Shown: positions 27,456 to 36,741, numbered from the stretch's first letter. The stretch: DNA of 59,516 nucleotides from Candidatus Aphodousia faecigallinarum (GCA_018714755.1 DVMY01000105.1:1-59516); one strand, 5' to 3'. Numbers and translations are program-made. The notes: generated from the letters alone by a model not told the origin.

Positions 27456-28124
27456 ATGACCATGCCCTTGATCCTATTTGATTTAGATGGCACTTTAGTG
27501 GATAGTGCTCCTGATCTTTGCGCAAGCTTAAACCGACTTCGCGAGGCTAATCATATGCAACCGCTCCCCTTTTCAGTCCTTCGAGAATACGCGGGATCAG
27601 GAGCAAGAGGCCTATTGAAGGTCGGATTTGGCATAGATGATCAAAATCCTCGCTTCCCGGAGCTTAAAGAACTTTTTTTAAACGACTACCAAAACCATTG
27701 TGCGGAAAAAGTTCATTGTTTTGACGGTGTACCCCAATTGCTCGATAAACTCGAGCAGCTGGACTGGCAGTGGGGAGTGGTTACTAATAAGTTCAGCTGT
27801 TTCACCGATCCTATTTTGGAAAAACTAGGGTTGGCCGATCGCGCCTCAGTGGTGGTAAGCGGTGATGAAACCGGAAAGCTCAAACCCAATCCCGATAACC
27901 TTCTGGTGGCTCTGCGAAAAATGAACGCCAAGGCAGACCAAACGCCTTATGTGGGGGACGACATTCGAGACTCAAAAGCGGCAGCCGCTTTAGGCATGCC
28001 CTTTGCGGCAGCCACTTGGGGATACCTCCGGACGGATTTTCCAATTGATCAGTGGCAAACCAGTCTTATCGCCAAGCATCCGCAAGAACTGTTGGATTGG
28101 CTTGATTCGCTACAAAATCCTTGA
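27456..28124 (+). CDS. gph: Phosphoglycolate phosphatase (HAD superfamily)
   Basis: Dephosphorylates 2-phosphoglycolate. About 222 residues. HAD motif I FDLDGTLVDSAPDL (nucleophile Asp9, Asp11), motif II VTNKF, and the acidic motif VGDDIRDSKAA are intact. In other Burkholderiales gph follows ubiG and ompA; ubiG is absent here and gph sits directly behind the ompA terminator. The start is chosen at MTMPLILFD; no strong ribosome site. Confidence 0.9.
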   Translation: MTMPLILFDLDGTLVDSAPDLCASLNRLREANHMQPLPFSVLREYAGSGARGLLKVGFGIDDQNPRFPELKELFLNDYQNHCAEKVHCFDGVPQLLDKLEQLDWQWGVVTNKFSCFTDPILEKLGLADRASVVVSGDETGKLKPNPDNLLVALRKMNAKADQTPYVGDDIRDSKAAAALGMPFAAATWGYLRTDFPIDQWQTSLIAKHPQELLDWLDSLQNP

Positions 28125-28252
28125 CTCGTTAAGATTGAAGCAATATTTCTGCACTACAATGAGCGCCGTGCTCAAAATCAAAGGGCAATGATTGACAAAA
28201 TCTGAGAAACGATCTCAAACTATCGACTCTCTCTTTGGACTTTGTACTGGTT

Positions 28253-28279
28253 CTCGTCAGGTCAAACATCGCTGACGAG
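28253..28279 (+). promoter_or_regulatory. Perfect inverted repeat in the hemG leader
   Basis: CTCGTCAG (28253-28260) and CTGACGAG (28272-28279), spacer 11, ends 16 bases before the hemG ATG. It is an operator half-site pair or an mRNA hairpin just ahead of the AGGAG ribosome site. Confidence 0.45.
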
Positions 28280-28295
28280 GCAATAGGAGAAAAAA

Positions 28296-28832
28296 ATGAA
28301 ATCTGTGCTCGTGCTCTATCACAGCCGAAGCGGACACACGGCTCGCGTGGCCCGTCGTATATGGGAAACCGTTATTGCCGAAGGTAATCAGGCCGACATG
28401 ATGAGTGTCACCGAGGCCGATCGCGAAGGTGTGCAATGGGACAAGTACGACCTATTTATCGTGGGCTGCCCCGTTCTTTATGGCACCTACCCGAAAGTGT
28501 TCTACAGCTTCCTTGCAAAATATAAAAATGAGCTCGATGCCAAGCCCCATAGTTTCTTTAACGTCTCCGTAGTGGCGCGCACCCCCATCAAAGCCACCCC
28601 TGAAGGCAACCGCTACATGCAAAAGTTCCTTCAAAATTCTCCCTGGAAACCTCGCGACGTAAAATGCATCGCCGGTAAAGTGGACTATCCCAACTGGGGA
28701 TGGCTTGATGCGAAAATGATTCAATTGATCATGAAAATGACCAAGGGCCCGACCGATCCCACGACCGTCATTGACTACACCGACTGGGAAGATGTTAAGA
28801 GTTACGCCCGTCACTGCCTGACTTTGGCTTAA
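28296..28832 (+). CDS. hemG: Quinone-dependent protoporphyrinogen IX dehydrogenase (HemG type)
   Basis: Flavodoxin-fold enzyme that oxidises protoporphyrinogen IX to protoporphyrin IX using the quinone pool. 178 residues, like E. coli HemG. FMN-binding N-terminus LVLYHSRSGHTARVA; GCPVLYGTYPKVF; VARTPIKATPEGNRYMQKFL; and the membrane-associated C-terminal region with IQLIMKMTKGPTDP and DYTDWEDV match E. coli HemG closely in pattern. AGGAG precedes the ATG. It works without oxygen with menaquinone, which fits an anaerobe. Confidence 0.9.
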   Translation: MKSVLVLYHSRSGHTARVARRIWETVIAEGNQADMMSVTEADREGVQWDKYDLFIVGCPVLYGTYPKVFYSFLAKYKNELDAKPHSFFNVSVVARTPIKATPEGNRYMQKFLQNSPWKPRDVKCIAGKVDYPNWGWLDAKMIQLIMKMTKGPTDPTTVIDYTDWEDVKSYARHCLTLA

Positions 28833-28848
28833 TCAGACTCACAACGGA

Positions 28849-28882
28849 AAGAAGTCGCTCCTGCAATGGGCGGCTTCTTTTT
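28849..28882 (+). terminator. Terminator of hemG
   Basis: AAGAAGTCGCTC pairs with GGGCGGCTTCTT (G-U pairs inside), followed by TTTTTG. Confidence 0.7.
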
Positions 28883-28929
28883 GTTTACAATATCAGTTTG
28901 TGTTTAAAAATTAATAAAGTAGGTTAACA

Positions 28930-30612
28930 ATGTCCGACTTTCCCTGGATTGCCAAGTACCCTAAAGGGGTTCCCGCTCAAATCAATCCTGATCGCATCGC
29001 CAATATCCCCGCCTTACTCGACGGTATCGCAGACAAGCATCCAGACGCTCCCACATTCACCAACATGGGCGTGACGCTTTCAGCTAAAGAAACACAGGCT
29101 TTGTCGTTTGACCTGGCCGCATATTTGCAATCGCTGCCCGATATGCAAAAAGGCGATCGTGTGGCGGTGATGATGCCCAATTTGTTGCAATATCCAGTGG
29201 CTTTGTTTGCTATTTTGAAAGCGGGCTTTATCGTTGTTAACGTGAACCCGCTTTATACCGCTCGGGAGTTAGAGCACCAACTGAAGGATTCCGGCGCCAA
29301 AGCGATCATCATCATTGAGAACTTTGCCAAAACGCTCGAACGTGTTCTTTCCCGCACACCGGTCAAACATATCATCACAACACAAATCGGCGACCTCTTC
29401 CCCTTCATGAAGCGCACCTTGATTAATTGTGCCGTCAAGTACGTCAAAAAGATGGTGCCCGAGTGGCACTTGCCTGGCGCGGTTACTTTCCGTGACGCGC
29501 TTTCCATCGGACACTCCAAGGGTTTTAGTCCGGTTGATCTTTCCAATGAAGATATCGCTCTACTACAGTACACAGGAGGCACCACAGGCGTCTCCAAGGG
29601 AGCCATGCTCACTCACCGCAACGTGCTTGCCAACGTGGAGCAAACCGGCACATGGATCAGCGGTTCTTTCAAAGAATGCGAAGAAGTGGCCATGTGCGCT
29701 CTGCCGCTTTACCATATCTTTGCTTTTACCGCGACATTGGCTTTCCTCAATTGGACCGCTCGGAGCGTTTTGATTACCAATCCGCGAGACATCAAGGGAT
29801 TGGTCAATGAGTGCAAGCACTGGAAATTCTCCGTCTATACCGGAGTCAACACACTGTACAACGCTCTTTTAAACAATCCTGAATTCACCTCGGTTGACTT
29901 TTCTCGTTTGAAGATGGCTGTGGCCGGCGGCACGCAAATCCAAAAAGTGGTTGCCGAACGCTGGAAACAAACCACCGGCATTGGCATTCTTGAGGCCTAT
30001 GGTCTGACGGAAGCCTCTCCTGGCGTCTGCGGCAATTTGCCTGACGCTCCGTGGGACGGTTCGGTGGGTTATCCCCTTCCCAATACGGAAGTGACGATCC
30101 GAGGCGACGGATTCAAAGATTTAGGGTTGTGTGAAAAACCCGAAGATATTGAATCGCACACGGGTGAAATTTGCGTTAAGGGTCCTCAGATTATGCGTGG
30201 CTACTGGAACCGCCCGGAAGAAACTGCCGGGGTTTTCAGAGATGGCTGGTTACGCACGGGTGATGTGGGCTTCATGGCCGCTGACGGCAAAATCACCATT
30301 ACTGACCGTAAAAAGGACATGATTTTAGTCTCCGGCTTTAATGTTTATCCCAATGAAGTCGAAAGCGTCATCGCTTCCATGCCGGGCGTGTTGGAGTGCG
30401 GCGTGGTCGGTGTCCCTCATGAGCGTTCCGGAGAAACGGTTAAGGCTGTCATTGTCTTAAAAGATCCGTCCATCACCAAGGAAGACGTGGTGAAATACTG
30501 TCGCACTCAGCTGACAGGCTACAAGATCCCGAAACAAATTATTTTCGTGGATTCATTGCCGAAGACCGCGGTCGGCAAAATCTTGAGACGTGAATTGAAG
30601 GATATTGGCTAG
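28930..30612 (+). CDS. fadD: Long-chain fatty acid-CoA ligase
   Basis: Activates fatty acids to acyl-CoA via acyl-AMP, at the inner face of the membrane. 560 residues. AMP-binding P-loop YTGGTTGVSKGAMLTHR at 214-230, EAYGLTEASPGV in the middle, the GWLRTGDVG hinge-side motif and the C-terminal lysine motif LPKTAVGKILRREL are intact. It is monocistronic with a terminator downstream. It may serve exogenous fatty acid use or phospholipid recycling. Confidence 0.95.
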   Translation: MSDFPWIAKYPKGVPAQINPDRIANIPALLDGIADKHPDAPTFTNMGVTLSAKETQALSFDLAAYLQSLPDMQKGDRVAVMMPNLLQYPVALFAILKAGFIVVNVNPLYTARELEHQLKDSGAKAIIIIENFAKTLERVLSRTPVKHIITTQIGDLFPFMKRTLINCAVKYVKKMVPEWHLPGAVTFRDALSIGHSKGFSPVDLSNEDIALLQYTGGTTGVSKGAMLTHRNVLANVEQTGTWISGSFKECEEVAMCALPLYHIFAFTATLAFLNWTARSVLITNPRDIKGLVNECKHWKFSVYTGVNTLYNALLNNPEFTSVDFSRLKMAVAGGTQIQKVVAERWKQTTGIGILEAYGLTEASPGVCGNLPDAPWDGSVGYPLPNTEVTIRGDGFKDLGLCEKPEDIESHTGEICVKGPQIMRGYWNRPEETAGVFRDGWLRTGDVGFMAADGKITITDRKKDMILVSGFNVYPNEVESVIASMPGVLECGVVGVPHERSGETVKAVIVLKDPSITKEDVVKYCRTQLTGYKIPKQIIFVDSLPKTAVGKILRRELKDIG

Positions 30613-30649
30613 AAAGATAACGGGCGCTCGGCCCCCTATTCTCTTTGCG

Positions 30650-30679
30650 AGGCGATTAACACTTATCGGTTAATCGCCT
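30650..30679. terminator. Bidirectional terminator between fadD and terC
   Basis: AGGCGATTAAC (30650-30660) pairs perfectly with GTTAATCGCCT (30669-30679), followed by TTATTTTG. It serves two convergent genes. Confidence 0.85.
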
Positions 30680-30689
30680 TTATTTTGTA

Positions 30690-31403
30690 CTAAGATGCAG
30701 CCTTTTTAGCTTTTTGCCGATTGACCCACATTCTGGCGATAAGCACGACCAAAGCCGCTCCTAACACGCACGCGCCATAATGGACCGCGTCGGTTTGAGG
30801 GATATGTTCAACCATGAAGATATCGCTGACGATCAATCCCCCGCCAATCCATCCTAGCAAGGCGCCCCCTAAAGTCACAATGATGGGGAAGCGGTCAAAA
30901 ACCTTCAGAATGATCTGACTGCCAAACACGATAAACGGAACGCTGACAATCAAACCAAAAATAATCAAAAGGGTTTGATGATGTTCGTGCGCGGCCTGCG
31001 CTGCACCGGCAATACCGATAACATTGTCGATGCTCATCACCAAGTCAGCCACAATGATGGTCTTAATAGCTGAAAGAACCTTGGTGCTCGCCTCTATGTG
31101 CTTATCCTCCTCATCGTGCGGAATCAACAACTTCACGCCGATCCAAATCAAAAGCAATCCCGCGACAACCTTCAGTAACGGCAGCTGCAGCAGATAGACG
31201 GCGCAAGTGATTAACACCACGCGCAATGCGATCGCGCCGAACACACCCCAAAAAATACCTTGTCGTCGCTGATGAGGATCTAAATTGCGACAAGCCAGAG
31301 CGATGACAACCGCGTTATCACCGCCCAATAAAATATCAATCATGATGATCTGAGCCACGGCACCCCAGTGCATCGTCGTAATCAGCTCGGTCAACCATTC
31401 CAT
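30690..31403 (-). CDS. TerC-family integral membrane protein
   Basis: 237 residues with seven or so membrane segments. DILLGGDNAVVIALACRNL near the N-terminus and the second acidic signature ADLVMSIDNVIGIAGAA around 115-130 define the TerC family, linked to metal (manganese) export and redox stress. The C-terminal end is basic. The gene lies after scpA with about 110 bases between them. The exact ion is unknown. Confidence 0.9.
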   Translation of the reverse strand: MEWLTELITTMHWGAVAQIIMIDILLGGDNAVVIALACRNLDPHQRRQGIFWGVFGAIALRVVLITCAVYLLQLPLLKVVAGLLLIWIGVKLLIPHDEEDKHIEASTKVLSAIKTIIVADLVMSIDNVIGIAGAAQAAHEHHQTLLIIFGLIVSVPFIVFGSQIILKVFDRFPIIVTLGGALLGWIGGGLIVSDIFMVEHIPQTDAVHYGACVLGAALVVLIARMWVNRQKAKKAAS

Positions 31404-31511
31404 AGCGTTTGTTTTCCTCTAGTCAAAAATAAGACGGTTGTAGTTTAACGAGTTTAAGTTAAATGAGCGTGAAATTTTTGCAAAAAACGCCCCTGATTCG
31501 CAGAAAACTTT

Positions 31512-32360
31512 TTAGATAAGCTGCATGTGTTTTTTCGCACAATAGATGGGTGCGTAAGGCGCGGCTTGTGTGATCGATAAGAGTCCTTCCCGCGAGAGCT
31601 CCAAAATCGCAAGAAAGCTCACCACTTTTTCCTGCATGGAAGCTTGACCTTGGACCAATTCATCGAAGCTGACGAAGCGTTCCTGCTCTAAACGGCGAAT
31701 GATCGCGGACATGAATTCATGAATGGATAATTCCTGCCTGGCCACAGTATGATTGACCTTTAAATTGGCGTTTTTGACAACAGAGAGCCAAACGCGAGCC
31801 AACTCCTGCGGAAGCACTTGAGGCTCCGGCGCCTCGTCTTCCTCAACCGGCACATAGCCTCTCCAAAAGCCGTCTCCCATGGTGGGAAGGGCGTTGAGCA
31901 ACTGAGCCGCCACTTGTATTTTTTCGTACTCAGCCACCTCTCGCAAAATTCGAGCCGTCGGATCTTCTTCCTCTTGATCCTCTTCGTTAACGGGCACCGG
32001 AAGCAGCAATCTGCTTTTAATCATCATGAGATCGGCTGCCATCACCAGATAGTCACTGGCTAGCTCCATGTTCTGTGAACGAATCTGTTCTACGTATTGC
32101 ATGTATTGATCCGTCACGGCCGCCACCGAAATCTCATTTAAATCAAGCCGTTGCTTACGAATAAGATAAAGCAATAAGTCAAACGGTCCCTCAAACGACT
32201 CTAAAAAAAGCTTGAGCGCGTCCGGCGGGATGTAGAGATCGTCCGGGAAATGCAGCAAGGGCTCGCCTTTCAGACGCGCAACCCCGACAACATCCTCTAT
32301 CGAAGGCGTTGTATCGGGAATGAGCTCGGGAGCAACATCAATTAAGGCGTTAGGATTCAC
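31512..32360 (-). CDS. scpA: Segregation and condensation protein A
   Basis: Kleisin subunit of the SMC-ScpAB chromosome condensin. 282 residues. The N-terminal helix with LESFEGPFDLLLYLIRKQRLDLNEI, and the C-terminal winged helix, are typical. GTG start. No scpB lies next to it, although the two are often adjacent. The first 45 residues are a longer, poorly conserved leader. It is separated from the malic-enzyme gene by a terminator. Confidence 0.93.
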   Translation of the reverse strand: MNPNALIDVAPELIPDTTPSIEDVVGVARLKGEPLLHFPDDLYIPPDALKLFLESFEGPFDLLLYLIRKQRLDLNEISVAAVTDQYMQYVEQIRSQNMELASDYLVMAADLMMIKSRLLLPVPVNEEDQEEEDPTARILREVAEYEKIQVAAQLLNALPTMGDGFWRGYVPVEEDEAPEPQVLPQELARVWLSVVKNANLKVNHTVARQELSIHEFMSAIIRRLEQERFVSFDELVQGQASMQEKVVSFLAILELSREGLLSITQAAPYAPIYCAKKHMQLI

Positions 32361-32371
32361 TGATCTAAGCT

Positions 32372-32406
32372 GACAAGGGATGAGGAGCGTTTCCGCATCC
32401 CTTGTC
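32372..32406 (-). terminator. Terminator of the malic enzyme gene
   Basis: GACAAGGGATG (32372-32382) pairs perfectly with CATCCCTTGTC (32396-32406). Confidence 0.65.
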
Positions 32407-32416
32407 TGATTGTCGT

Positions 32417-34036
32417 TTAGTAAGAAGGCGTGTACATGCTCGCTTTGATCGCCTCGGCTAAGTCCTGCGGCTTTTCTCCGTTAGCAAGTCCTTTTTCATA
32501 AGCGTACTCTGCCACCGCCACTGCGATCGCCTCTGAGATCGGTCGAATGTCACTCAAAGACGGATAAAGACTGCCACGCTTTAAATCGTCTTCGCTCACC
32601 AAATCGGCCAACTTGCGCGCGGCCGCCAAGAACATGCCGGTCGGCATTGTCTTCGCTTTCACAAATGTGGCGGCGCGACCCAGAGCCGGGAACACGTAAG
32701 AGTTGTTGCCTTGGCGGGGCACAAACGTTTGCCCCTTGTATTCAACCGGGTCGAAAGGAGAACCGGAAGCAAAGAGCGCGCGACCTTCTGAGAATTGATA
32801 GGCCATTTCAGCCGTGCATTCCGCCTTGGAGGTCGGATTGGAAAGAGCGAAAATGATCGGGCGCTCGTTAATCGCGCTCATCTCACCAATGACCATCGAA
32901 TTAAACGCGTTTTGCTGAGCGGCGACGCCCACGATGGCGGTCGGACGCAATTGCTGAATTGCTTGCAGGAAGCTATCGGCGGGCTGCGCGTCGTGAGCGA
33001 ATTCACGCTTGTGAGCGGAAAGATCCGTTCGCTGCGCAACCACCAATCCCTTGGAGTCAAAAAGGTAGCAACGCGTGCGAGCTTCTTCAATGGAGATGCC
33101 TTCTTCATCCGCGATGGCCTCTGCGATCAAGTTGGCGATACCGGTTGCGGCTTCGCCCGCACCTAAGAAAAGCACACGTTGATCGGCAAGCTTTCCTCCG
33201 GTCACACGCATGGCGGAATAAAAGCCCGTCAAAGCCACGCAAGCGGTTCCCTGGATATCATCGTTAAAGCACAAGCTCTTATCTTTCCAACGAGTCAACA
33301 GACGGAACGCATTGGCGTTGCCGAAATCTTCAAACTGAATCAACACGTTAGGCCAGCGCTTACGGGCGGCCATCATGAATTCGTCAATCAGCTCATCGTA
33401 GCAGGCGCCGCAAACACGTTCTTGACGAAGCCCCATGTAGAGGGGATCAGCAAGATAGGCAGGATTGTTCGTGCCAACGTCAATCATCACCGGAAGTGTT
33501 TTTTCCGGCGCCACACCGGCGCAGGCCGTGTAAAGAGCCAACTTGCCAATGGGGATGCCCATTCCATTAACACCTTGGTCACCCAAACCCAAAATGCGCT
33601 GACCATCGGTCACCACGATAACTTCCACGTCATCTTGCTTGACATTTTCCAAGATCTTGGAAATTTGACCTTTGTCTTTGATAGAAACAAAAAGGCCTCT
33701 GGCTTGCAAAAAGTTATGACTGAACTTCTGACAGGCCTCACCCACCGTCGGCGTGTAAATAATCGGCATCACCTCTTCGATGTTATCGCACACAACCTTG
33801 TAGAAAAGCGTCTCGTTGGTGTTATGCAAAGCATCCAAGTAGAAGTAGCGTTGAATGGGCATGGGGAAAGTGCGCATGAAGGCCACAGAGCGGCGAGCCT
33901 GTTCCTCAAGCGTTTCCACACGGGCGGGCAAAAGCCCCCTCGTGCCCATTTGATCTCTTTGTTCATCAGTAAAAGCCGAACCGCGATTTTCAAGCGGGTT
34001 GCGCAGGATATCCTGTCCGCATCGAGAGCAAGTCAT
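32417..34036 (-). CDS. maeA: NAD(P)-dependent malic enzyme (decarboxylating)
   Basis: Converts malate to pyruvate and CO2 with reduction of NAD(P). 539 residues, the long SfcA-type form. NPLENRGSAFTDEQRDQMG and the tyrosine segment MPIIYTPTVGEACQKF, VVTDGQRILGLGDQG, the metal motif QFEDFGNANAF and the Rossmann glycine motif FLGAGEAATGIANL are present. An odd Cys-x-x-Cys (Cys3, Cys6) sits at the very N-terminus. It stands alone between two terminators. Confidence 0.95.
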   Translation of the reverse strand: MTCSRCGQDILRNPLENRGSAFTDEQRDQMGTRGLLPARVETLEEQARRSVAFMRTFPMPIQRYFYLDALHNTNETLFYKVVCDNIEEVMPIIYTPTVGEACQKFSHNFLQARGLFVSIKDKGQISKILENVKQDDVEVIVVTDGQRILGLGDQGVNGMGIPIGKLALYTACAGVAPEKTLPVMIDVGTNNPAYLADPLYMGLRQERVCGACYDELIDEFMMAARKRWPNVLIQFEDFGNANAFRLLTRWKDKSLCFNDDIQGTACVALTGFYSAMRVTGGKLADQRVLFLGAGEAATGIANLIAEAIADEEGISIEEARTRCYLFDSKGLVVAQRTDLSAHKREFAHDAQPADSFLQAIQQLRPTAIVGVAAQQNAFNSMVIGEMSAINERPIIFALSNPTSKAECTAEMAYQFSEGRALFASGSPFDPVEYKGQTFVPRQGNNSYVFPALGRAATFVKAKTMPTGMFLAAARKLADLVSEDDLKRGSLYPSLSDIRPISEAIAVAVAEYAYEKGLANGEKPQDLAEAIKASMYTPSY

Positions 34037-34053
34037 TTTCGTGTATCTCTAAA

Positions 34054-34076
34054 CAAAAAAACGAGGACCATTCCTC
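34054..34076 (-). terminator. Small terminator after cpoB
   Basis: GAGGA (34063-34067) pairs with TCCTC (34072-34076); on the minus strand seven T follow. Confidence 0.55.
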
Positions 34077-34111
34077 ATTGAAAAATCTAAACGTATTGTA
34101 AACCCAAGTTC

Positions 34112-34792
34112 TTAACCCAGTTTTTCGATTTGCGCCAGACGATCTTTAGCGGTTTTTGCCGACTCGGATCGCGGGTAGCGCTTAATCAGTGTGTTAAGAC
34201 TTTTTTTAGCCTCATCAATCAAGCCTTCACTCAACTCCGCGGAAGCCTTCAACAAAAGCGCTTCTGACGCCTTGGGTGAGCTCGGGTAAACTCGATAGAG
34301 GTTATTAGCCACCGTGATGGTGCTCTTGAAATTATTGAGCGCGTAGTAAGAGCTTGCGCGCCAATAGTCAACATCAGCCATGTAGGCTGATTTGGGCCAT
34401 GTTTTCTTAAATGTATTGAGCGCTTTCAAGCAATTGGAAAAATCTCGGTTTCTAAACAATGAAACCGCTTTTTCAAAGTCACGACGTTCGGCGGGCTTTA
34501 CATTAATCACACGGCCGTTTAATTCCACGCGAGCGGGTTCCACTTCAACAAGACGCTTATCCATCGTCTCGACCCGACGCGTTAATTCCTGCATTTGACC
34601 GATCATTCGTTGATTTTCCGAGCGCAACGCTTCAACCTGTCCCATCAGATCAACCTGAGCGCGCTGGCTCGCCTTCAATTGTTCCCGCAACTCCAAAATG
34701 GCCGTTCTGGCTTCATCATCGGCAAAGGCCCACGCAGAGCTCGCGTGCACAGACAACGCCAACATCATCGCTGCCAATAAGGTCTGACGCAT
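34112..34792 (-). CDS. cpoB: Cell division coordinator CpoB (YbgF)
   Basis: Periplasmic partner of TolA and PBP1B that couples outer-membrane constriction to septal wall synthesis. About 226 residues: Sec signal (MRQTLLAAMMLALSVHASSA, cleavage near AWA), an N-terminal coiled coil (about 30-85, LRSENQRMIGQMQEL) and three TPR repeats to the end. The ATG with AGGA six bases upstream is chosen over an in-frame start twelve codons earlier. Last gene of tolB-pal-cpoB; a hairpin separates it from pal. Confidence 0.92.
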   Translation of the reverse strand: MRQTLLAAMMLALSVHASSAWAFADDEARTAILELREQLKASQRAQVDLMGQVEALRSENQRMIGQMQELTRRVETMDKRLVEVEPARVELNGRVINVKPAERRDFEKAVSLFRNRDFSNCLKALNTFKKTWPKSAYMADVDYWRASSYYALNNFKSTITVANNLYRVYPSSPKASEALLLKASAELSEGLIDEAKKSLNTLIKRYPRSESAKTAKDRLAQIEKLG

Positions 34793-34829
34793 ACTTTTCC
34801 TAAAATTTCCTAGATCCAAAAAATGCAAC

Positions 34830-34848
34830 GCGCCTGGTGACCAGGCGC
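34830..34848 (-). terminator. Hairpin between pal and cpoB (attenuator-like)
   Basis: GCGCCTGG (34830-34837) pairs with CCAGGCGC (34841-34848). On the minus strand GTTGCATTTTTT follows, so it may be a leaky terminator reducing cpoB expression relative to pal. Confidence 0.55.
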
Positions 34849-34854
34849 ATCAAA

Positions 34855-35331
34855 CTATTTCGTGCGATAAATGATATCGACTCGACGATTTTGTTGGTAG
34901 GACTCTTCATCGTGACCCATGGCGCGAGGACGTTCCTTACCGAAACTGACGCTTTCCATGCGATCGGCCGGCACGCCTAAGAGCTGCAAGCGGTTTTCAA
35001 CGCTATCACTTCTTTTTTGTCCCAAAGCCAGGTTATATTCACGACCGCCGCGCTCATCGGTATTGCCTTCCAACACCACCGTCGCGCTCGGATGCGTGGC
35101 GAGGTACTGAGCGTGAGCTTCGATCATGGCCTGAGACTCGGCCGGAACGGTATAGCTATCAAAGGCAAAATAAATGCTTTGTTGACTCAAAGGAGAATTG
35201 GGATTGGAGAACGGGTCCCCTGCGTATTGGCTGTCAGGACCGTTGGGATTTAAATCCACGGAGGAACACCCCGTCAAAAGAGCGCCCGCCAAACCCAAGC
35301 TAACCAACAAAACTTTGCTTTTAAATTGCAT
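34855..35331 (-). CDS. pal: Peptidoglycan-associated lipoprotein
   Basis: Outer-membrane lipoprotein of the Tol-Pal system. 158 residues. Lipobox LLTG-Cys22; OmpA-like peptidoglycan-binding domain with IYFAFDSYTVP, EGNTDERGGREYNLALGQKR and the C-terminal QNRRVDI. It lies 28 bases after tolB. Confidence 0.97.
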   Translation of the reverse strand: MQFKSKVLLVSLGLAGALLTGCSSVDLNPNGPDSQYAGDPFSNPNSPLSQQSIYFAFDSYTVPAESQAMIEAHAQYLATHPSATVVLEGNTDERGGREYNLALGQKRSDSVENRLQLLGVPADRMESVSFGKERPRAMGHDEESYQQNRRVDIIYRTK

Positions 35332-35359
35332 TTAAAACTCCATCAATATCAAATTGAAA

Positions 35360-36646
35360 TTATTGCAGAAGCGGTCCCCAAGAGGGTTCACGAATATCGC
35401 CTTGTTGACCGGTCAATCGCGTTCTGACGCGACCGTCCAAACTAACCGTCGCCAACACACCTCGTCCGGCCTCTTCGGTCGCATAAACGAGAATCTTGCC
35501 ATTGGGAGCGAACGTCGGCGATTCATCTCTCATGGTGTCGGTCAGCACAAGCTGCGTTCCCGTTAAAAGGTCAAGCAAGGTGACTCTGAAAGCACCGTTG
35601 AAGCGAGAAATAAAAGCCAGCTTATCCCCTTTGGGGCTGATGGCCGGGCTAATGGCGTACTCGGCGCTGTAGGTTACCCGCTCGGCCGCGCCTCCGGCCA
35701 CCGCCTGCCGATAAATTTGAGGCGATCCGCCGCGATCGGACGTGAAATACACATACTGTCCATCAGGACTAAACACGGGTTCCGTGTCAATACCTTGGCT
35801 ATTGGTAAAGCGCCGCACATTGGTACCATTGGTGCTCATGAGGTACACGTGCGTGCCGCCCCCCATGGAAAGGGCGACGGCCATTGTTTTACCGTCGGGG
35901 CTAAAGGCCGGAGCCGAATTATTTCCCTTGAAACTGGCAATCAAACGACGCTCACCACTGCGGACATCGTGCAAATAAATGACGGGTTTATTGGCTTCAA
36001 AAGAAACATAGGTGAGCAACAATCCATTGGGCGACCACATGGGGGAAATGATGGATTGATTACTTCTGAGAGCCGTTTGCGGATTTTCGCCGTCGCTATC
36101 GCTCACAACCAACTCGTAGGAACTCGGGCCACGCTGCAGCACATAAGCCAAACGGGAAGCGAAGATACCAGATTCACCCGTTAATCGCTCGTACACAGCG
36201 TCCGCAATTCGATGAGCCGTCAGGCGCAAATCGCCGCTACTCACCACGTACTGATTTTCATCAATTATCTTATCTTCAACGGTCCCGAAAAGCTTATAGC
36301 TAATGCGATAGCGCGTATCGACCAACTTTTCGATCGTTCCGATCACCAGGGCGGTGGCCCCCATCGTTCGCCAGAATTTCGCTCTAGGCTTTTCCACATC
36401 CTCGGGCGGCAACTCACCCATTACTTTGATGGAGCGAAATGCTCCGCTTCTTTCGAGGTCAGCGGAGATAACCGCTGACAAGTCCAACGGCGCGTTATTG
36501 GTTCCTTGAAATTGAGGGATGGCAATCGGCATTTGATTGGCACCCACCCCCGTAATTTCAATGCGAAGTTGTGCCCATGCGGGCAAGCTCCCGCCGCAGG
36601 CCAAGCCCGCAGCGGTCGTGAGCAACGTTCGACGGTTAATCTGCAT
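35360..36646 (-). CDS. tolB: Tol-Pal system protein TolB
   Basis: Periplasmic beta-propeller that binds Pal and colicin-like partners. 428 residues: Sec signal ending near ALPAWAQ, an N-terminal two-layer domain, then six WD40-like repeats with recurring 'FSPDGK' phrases (for example APAFSPDGKTMA and EPVFSPDGQYVYF). tolQ, tolR and tolA are not upstream; they must lie elsewhere in the genome, unlike the usual tolQRAB order. Confidence 0.97.
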   Translation of the reverse strand: MQINRRTLLTTAAGLACGGSLPAWAQLRIEITGVGANQMPIAIPQFQGTNNAPLDLSAVISADLERSGAFRSIKVMGELPPEDVEKPRAKFWRTMGATALVIGTIEKLVDTRYRISYKLFGTVEDKIIDENQYVVSSGDLRLTAHRIADAVYERLTGESGIFASRLAYVLQRGPSSYELVVSDSDGENPQTALRSNQSIISPMWSPNGLLLTYVSFEANKPVIYLHDVRSGERRLIASFKGNNSAPAFSPDGKTMAVALSMGGGTHVYLMSTNGTNVRRFTNSQGIDTEPVFSPDGQYVYFTSDRGGSPQIYRQAVAGGAAERVTYSAEYAISPAISPKGDKLAFISRFNGAFRVTLLDLLTGTQLVLTDTMRDESPTFAPNGKILVYATEEAGRGVLATVSLDGRVRTRLTGQQGDIREPSWGPLLQ

Positions 36647-36707
36647 GATCCATCCTTTAGTGCGGATATCTCAAAAATTCAAATGAAGTGCTTTGATTTT
36701 AAAGCAA

Positions 36708-36741
36708 AATAGGCGCCAGTCTAAATGATTGGCACCTATTT
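36708..36741 (-). terminator. Terminator of purH
   Basis: AATAGGCGCCA pairs with TGGCACCTATT (one mismatch). On the minus strand TTTTGC follows. Confidence 0.65.

Noticed and set aside
33179-34081. Long rightward frame opposite the malic enzyme gene
   Set aside because: Antisense shadow of an intact enzyme gene.
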